A DNA stretch of 24,275 nucleotides from CAUZSN01 sp963582345 (lineage in GTDB: Bacteria > Planctomycetota > Planctomycetia > Planctomycetales > Planctomycetaceae): assembly GCA_963582345.1 (NCBI GenBank), contig CAUZSN010000036.1:1-24275 (forward strand), given 5' to 3'. Position 1 is the first letter of the stretch. Each line of letters starts with the position of its first letter. Shown piece by piece: positions 15,356-23,351 of this stretch. Both the position numbers and the translations under genes were made by a program. The notes below the pieces were generated by a model that did not search any database, was not told the DNA's origin, and saw only the letters and a program-made list of their open reading frames with translations.

Positions 15356-16420
15356 TCATATCCCCGGTGTGAAGTCGCTTTCTTCGTCAACCGTCACGCA
15401 AAACTGAGCGATCAATGCAGCCGCATATTGTAAATCGGTAAGCGAAACAACTTCGACCGGACTATGCATATAACGGTTCGGGATCGCCACGAGGCCAGTG
15501 GCAATGCCACCTCGGCTGATTTGCAAGGCATTGGCATCATTCGCAGCCGGCTTGGACAAACCATTAGGTTGGACCGGAATGTTGTGAGTGCGACTAAGCT
15601 CGATCAATGTTTTGTAAACAACGGGATTGATGTTTGGCCCTCGATACACGACGGGGCCATCGCCTAATTTGACTTGGCCATGTTGGTTCTCATCGATCGT
15701 GGGGCAATCGGTTGCATGAGTGACGTCGACAGCGATCCCTAACTGAGGATCGATCGAAAACGCACTGGTCCTTGCGCCGCGCAAGCCGATTTCTTCCTGC
15801 ACCGTCGAGACGGCAAACACGGCCGCTTTTGGATTGCCTTCGCTCACCTGCTTCAGCGCGTTCATGACAACCCAGGTACCTACTTTGTTGTCCATGCCCG
15901 GAGCCGACACCAACTCGTTGCGTAAAGTGCAAAACCCCAGTTTAATGGTGACGGGATCGCCGGGATTGACCAACTCGCGGGCTTCGCTTCTATCTTTAGC
16001 GGCGATGTCGATCCACAAATCTTTAATCTCTGGGACTATCTTTTGTTCATCCTGAGTCAGCAAATGGATCGCCTTACGAGCAATCACACCGGGTATTGGT
16101 CCTGCTTCTGTCCAAATGACTACGTTTTGGCCGATCAGCATCTGAATATCCCAGCCGCCAATCAGAGTGACGCGAACGAAGCCGTCGTCGTCGACATGCT
16201 TGACCATCAATCCGATTTGATCGCAATGGCCAGCTAACATGATTCGAGGTGAGCCATTCGGATTAACGGTGGCCACCACGTTTCCGTGCCAATCTGTGTT
16301 GACTTCGTCGGCAAATTTTCGTGAAAATTCCCGAACCACCTTCTGGACGGGCTGCTCGTAGCCTGACGGGCTGGGTGAGTGCAATAGGACCTTCAAGAAT
16401 TGAAAAGCAGAATTCTCCAC
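15356..16420 (-). CDS. M42-family metallo-aminopeptidase (glutamyl aminopeptidase / endoglucanase-M-like)
   Basis: A 354-residue cytoplasmic, probably tetrahedral dodecameric, dinuclear-metal aminopeptidase that trims peptides. Metal and catalytic residues are all in place: AGHCDQIG (His65, Asp67), APGMDNKVG (bridging Asp177), VQEEIGLRG (catalytic Glu209, metal Glu210), VDVTHATD (Asp232) and NRYMHSP (His319). The length matches the family. The start is a GTG at 16420 with AGGAG 9 bases upstream; the ATG at 16430 is in another frame. It has its own TATAAT-type promoter and sits between two envelope gene groups without an evident link to them. Its last bases overlap the antisense GlpD-like open frame, whose tail there is not coding in my view. 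Confidence 0.95.
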   Translation of the reverse strand: MENSAFQFLKVLLHSPSPSGYEQPVQKVVREFSRKFADEVNTDWHGNVVATVNPNGSPRIMLAGHCDQIGLMVKHVDDDGFVRVTLIGGWDIQMLIGQNVVIWTEAGPIPGVIARKAIHLLTQDEQKIVPEIKDLWIDIAAKDRSEARELVNPGDPVTIKLGFCTLRNELVSAPGMDNKVGTWVVMNALKQVSEGNPKAAVFAVSTVQEEIGLRGARTSAFSIDPQLGIAVDVTHATDCPTIDENQHGQVKLGDGPVVYRGPNINPVVYKTLIELSRTHNIPVQPNGLSKPAANDANALQISRGGIATGLVAIPNRYMHSPVEVVSLTDLQYAAALIAQFCVTVDEESDFTPGI

Positions 16421-16429
16421 CGTCCGCCA

Positions 16430-16434
16430 TCTCC
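16430..16434 (-). promoter_or_regulatory. Shine-Dalgarno supporting the GTG start of the M42 gene
   Basis: AGGAG on the minus strand ends 9 bases before GTG at 16420-16418. The nearest in-frame ATG is at residue 61, inside the AGHCD metal motif region, so the GTG is needed for a complete enzyme. Confidence 0.6.
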
Positions 16435-16470
16435 TGGTCGCACTTCGGAAATCACATGTGGGATACTCGA

Positions 16471-16497
16471 ATTATACTCCGGCAAATACTAGAGCAA
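16471..16497 (-). promoter_or_regulatory. Predicted promoter of the M42 peptidase gene
   Basis: A perfect -10 box TATAAT lies at 16476-16471 on the minus strand. The -35 region is weak (TTTGCT or TTGCTC 15-16 bases upstream). A start near 16464 would give a leader of about 44 bases containing the AGGAG site. Confidence 0.4.
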
Positions 16498-16783
16498 AGT
16501 GTTCCAACGTGCCCCTTAATGTATTTTGCTGCGTACCGGCGAAATGACCCGAGGTGTCTAAAGGTTAAAATACTCGATGGTGAAGCAATACTCACAGGAT
16601 ATACAGCTACCGTTTGCAACAACACAGTTAGCGATACACGCGGTCCTGGGTGATGCGAATGGCCTAAACATAACGAACGACATTGAGGTCTTTTAATCTC
16701 GTCAACTTGTCGTATGGTCAACTCAAAGTTGCTTGTAAGTTGGCCTTTCGAGGCCAACTCATGGTTCATGTCCCTGCAAGTTC
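16498..16783. other. Intergenic region between plsY and the M42 gene
   Basis: I see no supportable gene in this part of the 363-base gap. It holds the strong hairpin listed at 16738-16759 and a smaller adjacent one, CAACT/AGTTG at 16719-16731. Confidence 0.45.
16738..16759 (-). terminator. Strong hairpin 24 bases after plsY, probable transcription end
   Basis: AGTTGGCCT and AGGCCAACT form a perfect 9-bp stem around a 4-base loop (TTCG on the plus strand, CGAA on the minus strand). On the minus strand only two T follow, so it lacks the U-tract of a textbook intrinsic terminator. It may still stop transcription or protect the 3' end of the long glycan operon. Confidence 0.5.
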
Positions 16784-17503
16784 TTATTCATTGTCCTTCG
16801 TCTGCCGATTGATTCTCTCCGGGGTCTCAGCGGCAGTTCCAACCTGCCGTTTGCAGGATGCCAGTTGAAATCGCGGCTCCTTGCCTCTCAAAAGTCGGCT
16901 CAGATTGCTACGGTGCCGGTAGATTATCAAGATCGGGATCACGACACTGAACGCAGCAACGCTCCAAGATGACGGTGCAAACGGTTCCGGCCACAAGACA
17001 GTTATCTGAATCACAGCAAAAATTATTGCCGCAATCATCGAACTAAGGGCCACAATTCGGAATACCACAAGGATTGCCGCGAATCCAATGAATGCGGCCA
17101 ATGTAGCCCAGGGCGCAAGTGCAATCACAACGCCCAATGTCGTCGCAACCCCTTTTCCACCTTGGAACCTCAGCCAACAGGGAAACATATGTCCCAAAAT
17201 AGCCAACGCGCCACAACCGACTTGGACATGTTGTAATACGACTGCCGCAGGAGCAACAGTGGTCATCACCATTTGTGGAAATAGCCAAACAGATACTACC
17301 CCTTTCAGGCAATCGAACAGTAGAACTACGACGCCCCACTTGGCGCCGACCACACGCGCCACGTTAGTCGCTCCGATGTTGCCACTGCCATGCGAGCGAA
17401 TATCTACACCGGAGACGTACTTCGCCGTTACGAAACCGAATGGGATCGAACCCAAAAGATACGCCGCCACAGTCGCCAATACGCTTGCCGTTATACTGTC
17501 CAT
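16784..17503 (-). CDS. plsY: Glycerol-3-phosphate acyltransferase (PlsY)
   Basis: An inner-membrane enzyme that transfers acyl groups from acyl-phosphate to glycerol 3-phosphate, the first step of phospholipid synthesis. The 239-residue product has several membrane helices and the family loops: GSIPFGF near 18-24, SHGSGNIGATNVAR at 37-50, and GHMFPCWLRFQGGKGVATT at 104-122. The open frame extends upstream to 17629, but I chose the ATG at 17503: it gives the normal family N-terminus and avoids a 119-base overlap with the methyltransferase gene. That ATG lies 7 bases after the methyltransferase stop codon and has no clear Shine-Dalgarno, suggesting coupled translation. A basic C-terminal tail of about 35 residues is longer than in many PlsY proteins. 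Its place as last gene of an envelope cluster is fitting but not specific. Confidence 0.93.
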   Translation of the reverse strand: MDSITASVLATVAAYLLGSIPFGFVTAKYVSGVDIRSHGSGNIGATNVARVVGAKWGVVVLLFDCLKGVVSVWLFPQMVMTTVAPAAVVLQHVQVGCGALAILGHMFPCWLRFQGGKGVATTLGVVIALAPWATLAAFIGFAAILVVFRIVALSSMIAAIIFAVIQITVLWPEPFAPSSWSVAAFSVVIPILIIYRHRSNLSRLLRGKEPRFQLASCKRQVGTAAETPERINRQTKDNE

Positions 17504-17510
17504 GACAGTG

Positions 17511-18266
17511 TTAGAGCCGATTGTTTTCAGAATGTCGAGCCATAACAATGAGCGTATTGCCACCCATAAGAATCTTATTCGAGTTGGCTTGGCTAGCCCA
17601 ATACTTCGCCTGGTTGCCGCGATCGGCAATTTTTGAGATCAACTGGATCGTCATCGCCAACGGTTTCAACAAGTATTGCTTCTTCTTGATAACGTCCTGC
17701 TCGATTAATTCAATCTCGAAGCCAGCCGTTTCGAGGAAAAATCGCAGTTGCGTATAACCGAGTGGTGTAATATGTAGCATTGACGCAATGCCACCACTGT
17801 TCTGCAACCGCTCTTGTGTAATGCATTTCTCGGTCGAACCAAAAAACAGATACCGCAAGCGTTGTTCAATATTGGTGTAATTAGGAAGGGTCACGATCAG
17901 TCGGCCGCCGGGTTTCAAAACGCGCGCAAATTCTCGAAATGCGAACAGCGGGTTTTCTGAATGCTCAGGCCCCTCGACGAACGTTGCGTAATCGAACAAG
18001 TTGTCGTCGAAGGGAAAGCGACGACGCAAATCTCCGGCGACAACCGGAATCTCTATTGGCTTAAACTGTTCCGGACGAATATCGCATGCGGTGACACAGA
18101 ATCCTTCTTTCGAAAGCCGGTACGACAGCGCACCGCTTCCGGAGGGCAGGTCGAGCAACGAACCACGCGGAAACCGATTCAAGATGTCACTGACCTTGGG
18201 ATGAATGGCTGGCCGCGCGAACTTTGGGAAAACTCGGTCATAGACTTCAATGGTTTGCTTTTTCAT
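17511..18266 (-). CDS. SAM-dependent methyltransferase, class I
   Basis: A 251-residue Rossmann-fold methyltransferase. Motif I is LLDLPSGSGALS at 37-48, followed by TACDI at 59-63 (end of strand 2, ribose-binding acidic residue). VAGDL is near 76-80, and the methyltransferase-11-type segment EFARVLKPGGRLIVTLPN runs from about 112 to 129. The acceptor cannot be told from sequence; neighbours suggest a glycan or lipid-linked sugar. It resembles the methyltransferases often found in O-antigen clusters. The ATG at 18266 has GGAG 6 bases upstream. It follows the GT2 gene by 35 bases and precedes plsY by 7. Confidence 0.85.
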   Translation of the reverse strand: MKKQTIEVYDRVFPKFARPAIHPKVSDILNRFPRGSLLDLPSGSGALSYRLSKEGFCVTACDIRPEQFKPIEIPVVAGDLRRRFPFDDNLFDYATFVEGPEHSENPLFAFREFARVLKPGGRLIVTLPNYTNIEQRLRYLFFGSTEKCITQERLQNSGGIASMLHITPLGYTQLRFFLETAGFEIELIEQDVIKKKQYLLKPLAMTIQLISKIADRGNQAKYWASQANSNKILMGGNTLIVMARHSENNRL

Positions 18267-18301
18267 CTATTGCTCCGTGCCTTGCGACTCAACGAACGAT
18301 C

Positions 18302-19126
18302 CTAGGTCGCATCCAACAACTCAAATGAATCCCCAATATCAAGCGATTCATCTGCGAGAATCTTTTGGAATTCAGTTCGAAAAAGAAAGCGTTTGAGCCG
18401 CTCGCTTTGGTTGCGAACGGTCCTCTTTTTTACATCCAGCTCCGAAATCAATGCCATCGTGCCGTGATTCAAATGTACGATACGCTGCATTGCTTCCTTG
18501 ACATTCAACAACCGTGCTTCGTAACCGTTGGATTCGATCGCGTAATGCAGGGGACGTCCGGCGGTGTCTTCGAAGTCGTCATACCGCAATCTCAACTCTT
18601 CAAGCACATCACGACGATACAGAGCACAGTGACTGCGGATGTACGGTCGATGATCGCCAATTTGCGAATTGGATGTCTTCCACAACCCCACGCGATACTC
18701 CAACGCTTTCAGTATTCGTAGCGGTCGCGACTTCAGTTCGAGCTTGTACGTCCCGACTGCACCGATACGATCGTGAGCGCGAATTTGCTCGATGTGCCAG
18801 ACCAACCAGTCATCGCGAATTGGGATCGTGTCGGTATGAAAGCTAAGAATCAACGGTGCCGACGACTGATCGATGCCGATTTGAACCGCTTCGAGATGTC
18901 CTTGGGGTCCAGGGCCGATGCGTTCCGTGCGTTCGATCAGACGAATCCACTCGACACGCCGCAGGTATTCTAGTGACGTGCCATCCTGGGACCCGTTGTC
19001 AATCACGACGACCTCATAAGACACTCCTTTCGTATACCGACGAATTGACCGCAGACACAGCCGTACCAGATCGTACGTCTGGAAATGCGGAATCAGGATC
19101 GAGACGAGCGGGGCATTTACCGGCAT
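18302..19126 (-). CDS. Family 2 glycosyltransferase (GT-A fold)
   Basis: A 274-residue inverting glycosyltransferase, probably cytoplasmic and membrane-associated. The N-terminal nucleotide-binding half is clear: VSILIPHFQTYDLVRLCLRS at 8-27 and YEVVVIDNGSQDGT at 37-50. The metal-binding region reads LSFHTDTIP at 94-102, where most family members have a D-x-D; here the acidic pair is reduced to one Asp in H-T-D-T. C-terminal residues about 195-274 look helical and basic. Donor and acceptor are unknown. The gene lies between the ArnT-like gene and the methyltransferase on the same strand. The ATG at 19126 is preceded directly by the small hairpin GCCT-ATC-AGGC, with a poor ribosome binding site. 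Confidence 0.87.
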   Translation of the reverse strand: MPVNAPLVSILIPHFQTYDLVRLCLRSIRRYTKGVSYEVVVIDNGSQDGTSLEYLRRVEWIRLIERTERIGPGPQGHLEAVQIGIDQSSAPLILSFHTDTIPIRDDWLVWHIEQIRAHDRIGAVGTYKLELKSRPLRILKALEYRVGLWKTSNSQIGDHRPYIRSHCALYRRDVLEELRLRYDDFEDTAGRPLHYAIESNGYEARLLNVKEAMQRIVHLNHGTMALISELDVKKRTVRNQSERLKRFLFRTEFQKILADESLDIGDSFELLDAT

Positions 19127-19204
19127 GCCTGATAGGCTCCATAGGAACTTCTTGAAACGACATTCGAGATGACTAACGGCAGTCGTGTTGCCGAAAAAGT
19201 TGGC

Positions 19205-21055
19205 TTACAATCGTCGCCCCAGATATGGACCATCTTGGCGATACATTGATTGCATCGGGGAAATCCGCGCATTCGCGGACGATACCCGCGGAACGTTCGT
19301 GTGGTAATTCATTCGAAATAGGGTCAGTCGATCCTCGATCGATCTTTCACCGCCGGTCTGTTCGCTTTGCAGCACAACTTCGAGCGTGCCGATCTGTTGC
19401 AGCTGCTCGCGACGACGGTATTGCGTCACCAGATAGACCTCTTTGTCACGAATTCGGTCATCAAACACAAAACTCAAATTATGTAGCGGCAGTGCGGAAC
19501 GATCCAAATAGAACAGGCAGAAGAACGCTCTGAAACCTTCGACGCTCAAGTCGACCAGTAGCGGCGCTTCTGCTGGCCGAAATTGCCGAACCTGCTGCAA
19601 AAACACCGCATCCTTGCGATGTTTGTCGACGTAGGTTCCTGCGTACCAGTGGCCGAACACATACACCACGAGCAAAAACGAAAACAGTCCGCCCGCTGCA
19701 AATCGAGCGTTCTTGTGCAGCAACACCCATGCCAAACCGACCCCCACAATGGGACACGCAAGCATCACCGTATGCGTGATCCAATCCGGTCCAACAATTC
19801 TTTCACGCAACAGCCACAGCGCTATCAATGTCGGTATGGCAATCGTAAAAAGACCAGTAAGCGGATTGCGAGCTGCACGAGGCCAACTCAGTATCCACTG
19901 GCGAATCCAAACCAGCCCAAACGACGAAAGAATCGCCCAAGGGGCAATCGAGTGGAGCAGGTAATGGTGGTGCTTTCCGTGTGGAATCGAAAACACCGCG
20001 GGCACCAGCAACGCCCAACACCACACGAAACGTTGTGGCGAATACCGTTGTTTCAAAGCTTGGTGCCTAGTCGCCCAGAATGCGAAGGGAACCACTAGAC
20101 TCCAGGGAGCAAGAATCCACAACAAGTTAAGAGGATAATACCAGACCGGTTCGTTGATCGCGGTGTAGTCGCCTGTCAGCCGCCCACCTAAATCAAAGAC
20201 CCAAAGATCCAACACATCGGGAAACCGCCAATACGCGGCTAGCGGCCACGCCAGTGCAACGACGGCGAATGTCAACCAGCCCCACAACCAAGAATACCGC
20301 ATGATCCGTCGCACGTCGGCGTTCCACAGCAGAAACCCGAAAATCGGGATCAATACCATGGTTGTTCCGAAGAGGAGCCCCTTGGCGAGGTTGGTCATCC
20401 CCAATACGAAAAAAAATGCCAGCATCAACCAGGATCGACTGCCTAGGAATTCCCGCAGAAATCCTTGTTCGGATGTCGTATTCGCTTGATCAGTATTTGA
20501 GTCGGAGAATTCTAGTTTCGTAAACAGCGCAAGCGCAGCCGTCACGATCGCGCACAAAAACATCTCGTCTTCAGCAAGCCAGGCATAGCGCACAAACTGG
20601 CAAGTGGTTGCCATTATGAACCCACTCAACAAACCAATCGTACGTCCAAACCAACGAGACGCCATCCAGGCAACCATCAGCACAACACAGGTGCTCATCA
20701 GTGTCGGACCCATACGGGCAATCCAAACTTTGTCACAGCGTCCGAGTGGCATTGCCAAGCAGACGGTGACCCACTGTGGCAACGGAGGACTTTCCAACCA
20801 GGGTGCGCCGCCACGCTTAGGAACTATCCAATCCGCATCGTCGAGCATAGTTCGAGCACTTTGCGGCAGCACTGCTTCGTGAATGCTCAACGGCCGGCCA
20901 CTGATCAATGAGACTCCGAACAAAACAATACAAAACGCGATCAGCAACAGGTAGTCGCGGCGCAAGAGTCGGTCATCACCAGTCGGTCCTGGCATCAATT
21001 TCGTCTTTCTGCGACAACTGGAAGAGAACACACTCTTCGGAGGCTGCACGGGCAT
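19205..21055 (-). CDS. ArnT/PMT-like membrane glycosyltransferase (GT39/GT83 type)
   Basis: A 616-residue integral membrane protein with about 11-12 hydrophobic segments and a C-terminal soluble part from about residue 480. The first periplasmic loop has the family pattern: RPLSIHEAVLPQSARTML (54-71, with Glu60 at the catalytic acidic position), then DWIVPKRGGAPWLESPPLPQW (75-95), which matches the G-x-P-x-x-x-K/S-P-P-L signature of ArnT. These enzymes move a sugar from a polyprenyl-phosphate donor to lipid A, protein or other acceptors on the outer face of the inner membrane. HGKHHHYLL near 360 is a further family-like element. The acceptor here is unknown, though LPS is suggested by the neighbours. 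The ATG at 21055 is the longest start; the ATG at 20995 (before PGPTGDDRL) is a reasonable alternative. Confidence 0.88.
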   Translation of the reverse strand: MPVQPPKSVFSSSCRRKTKLMPGPTGDDRLLRRDYLLLIAFCIVLFGVSLISGRPLSIHEAVLPQSARTMLDDADWIVPKRGGAPWLESPPLPQWVTVCLAMPLGRCDKVWIARMGPTLMSTCVVLMVAWMASRWFGRTIGLLSGFIMATTCQFVRYAWLAEDEMFLCAIVTAALALFTKLEFSDSNTDQANTTSEQGFLREFLGSRSWLMLAFFFVLGMTNLAKGLLFGTTMVLIPIFGFLLWNADVRRIMRYSWLWGWLTFAVVALAWPLAAYWRFPDVLDLWVFDLGGRLTGDYTAINEPVWYYPLNLLWILAPWSLVVPFAFWATRHQALKQRYSPQRFVWCWALLVPAVFSIPHGKHHHYLLHSIAPWAILSSFGLVWIRQWILSWPRAARNPLTGLFTIAIPTLIALWLLRERIVGPDWITHTVMLACPIVGVGLAWVLLHKNARFAAGGLFSFLLVVYVFGHWYAGTYVDKHRKDAVFLQQVRQFRPAEAPLLVDLSVEGFRAFFCLFYLDRSALPLHNLSFVFDDRIRDKEVYLVTQYRRREQLQQIGTLEVVLQSEQTGGERSIEDRLTLFRMNYHTNVPRVSSANARISPMQSMYRQDGPYLGRRL

Positions 21056-21139
21056 CCTTGGGGGCGGGATGGTAGCTTATTGACTCACCGGTTTGCAACG
21101 TGTAATTCGGCCTAGCATCGGAAAGTAGTAGCTCGATTC

Positions 21140-22351
21140 TTAGGCGGCAAAAGATGCTCGGCGTGTATTGCCCCAGTTGGCCTCGAGGACTTCCTGATAC
21201 ACAGACAGCACTTGCTCCACGTTGTGCTCAAAGGAATGTCGTAATGCCAATTCTCGCACGGCGGAGGACATTTGTTTGCGATAGCCGACATTGAGAAATT
21301 GATACATTCGATTCGCGAGTGTTTCAAAGTCATCCGGTTTTTCCAAAAGAAAACCGTGATACCCCTCAGTCATCAATTCTCCGGCACCGTTGTATTGCGT
21401 CGTAATTACCGGCAGACCACTGGCAAACGCCTCCAATGCGACCAGGCTACAGGGGTCGTAATATGTTGGCTGCACGTAGACGTCGGCCGCTGCATAAAAA
21501 GGAACTGTATCCGCAACCGCACCAAGAAAACTCACATGTTTTGTTATTCCCAGACGACTTGCCAATCGTTGATAGGGGCGGATACGCGTTCCGCCAACGA
21601 CAGCCGCGTGAACCGAATGCCCGGCATTCACCAGCAATGCGAGTGCCCTTAAAAATGTGGGTACGCCCTTCAGTTTCAGATTGTGCGCTACGATTAAAAA
21701 TAGAACCTCATCGCCGAGGTGCATCCGACGTCGAATTGGCTCGCGGTGCGTGGTCCGATGATCCGGAGAAAACTTTTCAATATCGACACCGTTGTAGACA
21801 AGCCGGATTCGCTCGCCGGATACGCCGTGAAAGTGCTGCAACTGGCGACTCACCATCTGAGACAGCGCAAGAACGACTTGGGTGCCTGAATACTGTCGCG
21901 ATGTCAGCCGATCGAAATCGCGATACCGAGGCAGTGTTCGCGCAACAAGTCTTTTCCATCCTCGGAGCGAACGGGGTATCAGCAAGAGATTCTGCTCGAA
22001 AGCCGCCTGCCTAGCTCCGCCATGGGGCTGAAAAACATCGCAGTACCAGCCGAGACCCATATCGTGGATAATATCCAGTTTCAGTTGACACAGACACTCG
22101 GCGGCGGCTTGGGCGCGACCAACACGAGAACGAATCCCAGGAAGCTTATGGCGAACAATTGCTGGTCCTTCTGGATGCAAGTCAGTCCAACTAGAAGATC
22201 GAGCCAAACCTTGATACAGCGGTCCAAAGTCTGAGGCGACAACATGAACCTCGTGCCTGAAATTCAGTAGTCGATTGGCCAGTTGCCAAGTCCATTGCTC
22301 TACACCACCGCGCGTCGGATCGAAATGATCCAGCACCAAGCCGATTCTCAT
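21140..22351 (-). CDS. Family 4 glycosyltransferase, WaaG-like
   Basis: A 403-residue GT-B retaining glycosyltransferase. The N-terminal domain begins MRIGLVLDHFDPTRGGVEQW with the acceptor-side glycine-rich loop. The C-terminal donor domain has LVYNGVDIEKFSP at 184-196 and a D-x7-E version of the catalytic acidic motif, YDPCSLVALEAFASGLPVIT (298-317), then NGAGEL at 321-326. It most resembles LPS-core sugar transferases such as WaaG (glucose to heptose), and the neighbouring WaaP-like gene supports this, but the exact sugars are inferred. Its ATG overlaps the stop of the WaaP-like gene as ATGA at 22351-22348, implying translational coupling. It is followed after 84 bases by the ArnT-like gene. 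Confidence 0.9.
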   Translation of the reverse strand: MRIGLVLDHFDPTRGGVEQWTWQLANRLLNFRHEVHVVASDFGPLYQGLARSSSWTDLHPEGPAIVRHKLPGIRSRVGRAQAAAECLCQLKLDIIHDMGLGWYCDVFQPHGGARQAAFEQNLLLIPRSLRGWKRLVARTLPRYRDFDRLTSRQYSGTQVVLALSQMVSRQLQHFHGVSGERIRLVYNGVDIEKFSPDHRTTHREPIRRRMHLGDEVLFLIVAHNLKLKGVPTFLRALALLVNAGHSVHAAVVGGTRIRPYQRLASRLGITKHVSFLGAVADTVPFYAAADVYVQPTYYDPCSLVALEAFASGLPVITTQYNGAGELMTEGYHGFLLEKPDDFETLANRMYQFLNVGYRKQMSSAVRELALRHSFEHNVEQVLSVYQEVLEANWGNTRRASFAA

Positions 22352-23343
22352 CGATTTATGTCCAGTGTTCTATTAACAAAACTGGCGGATACAGTACCAG
22401 GCTTTCCCACAGAATGAACATCCTTTGATGTTTTCGATAACAAGGCGCATTGGGGTGAACGACCGAACGTCTTGCGATACAGAGCGATCGCGCATTGCAT
22501 CACGCGGAACCAGAATCGAGTCTCCTGATTCATAATGTCCCTTAGCGGCTTACCTCGGTATGCAGTCATAAAATGAAAGTAGTCTTGCCGAGATAGGCCA
22601 ATGTCCATGCTCGAAAAAAACAGACCAGCAAGGTCTTTGACGATCCAACGCCGATTCATGCGCTGACGCAATTGTGCCCGGTGTAGATCGATTAGGAAAA
22701 CTCTTAGCCGGTTTGAATGGAATGGCCGACGCAACGAGAGGCGGTCGACCAAAAAATGACAGAGGTAAAAATCGCGATGACACACACCATTTTCGTGCAA
22801 ACGTTTTGCAATTTCGGCGATTTTGTCGATCAAGGCGTACTTTAGGGCAAACGGCGGAGGGCTGTTGGGCCAATCCCGGCAATAGTGCTCAAGACTGACC
22901 GTGTTCTCTAGTTCTTCGGTGATTAGGAACGATTGTCGTGATGCTGGATTCCAATCGCGCTGGCCATAACCAGCGATCGTCATCGATTCGATGCCAAGAT
23001 TCTGCAGACGCCGAATCGCCCGCCATTCCGTTCCAGCGCTAATTACCGGCCAACGCAGCTGAACCAGGTTCTTGAAGATTTCTTTCCAACCAACTCCTCG
23101 GTGGATTTTCAAGAAATATCGTTTACCGTCGCAAACAAAACGGAGCGTCTTGCGGTTGTTGAATTTGCGGAAGAGTTCTCCGTCGATTGAGAAAATCTGA
23201 TCAAAGACCGTGTCGCCTTGGAAGTGGTCGAAAAGTTCAGGAGAAAGCTGGACTTGAGAACAAAGGTTCTCGCCGCAATGATTCTTACCAACAAATTTCA
23301 CTCGTTGGCGTCCCGACAGATGCGGCTGCATTGTAGAATTCAT
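22348..23343 (-). CDS. waaP: Lipopolysaccharide core heptose kinase, WaaP (RfaP) family
   Basis: A cytoplasmic protein-kinase-fold enzyme that in E. coli phosphorylates heptose I of the LPS inner core. The 331-residue product matches WaaP along its length. Near the N-terminus is RKTLRFVCDGKRYFLKIHRG with the ATP-binding Lys (about 79). KEIFKNLVQLRWPVISAGTE holds the Glu at about 106. SFLITEEL (about 138-145) is the hinge. HRDFYLCHFLV near 189-199 has the catalytic Asp, and FLIDLHRAQLR near 216-226 the metal-binding Asp. The open frame reaches 23460, but that would overlap the upstream kinase by 109 bases. I chose the ATG at 23343, 8 bases after that gene's stop. Stop and next start overlap (ATGA) with the glycosyltransferase. 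It implies heptose-containing core LPS in this organism. Confidence 0.93.
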   Translation of the reverse strand: MNSTMQPHLSGRQRVKFVGKNHCGENLCSQVQLSPELFDHFQGDTVFDQIFSIDGELFRKFNNRKTLRFVCDGKRYFLKIHRGVGWKEIFKNLVQLRWPVISAGTEWRAIRRLQNLGIESMTIAGYGQRDWNPASRQSFLITEELENTVSLEHYCRDWPNSPPPFALKYALIDKIAEIAKRLHENGVCHRDFYLCHFLVDRLSLRRPFHSNRLRVFLIDLHRAQLRQRMNRRWIVKDLAGLFFSSMDIGLSRQDYFHFMTAYRGKPLRDIMNQETRFWFRVMQCAIALYRKTFGRSPQCALLSKTSKDVHSVGKPGTVSASFVNRTLDINR

Positions 23344-23351
23344 CGGATGTC

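Noticed and set aside
17504..17629. Longer N-terminus of PlsY from the start at 17629
   Set aside because: The extra 42 residues overlap the methyltransferase gene and precede the normal family start; the ATG at 17503 fits better.
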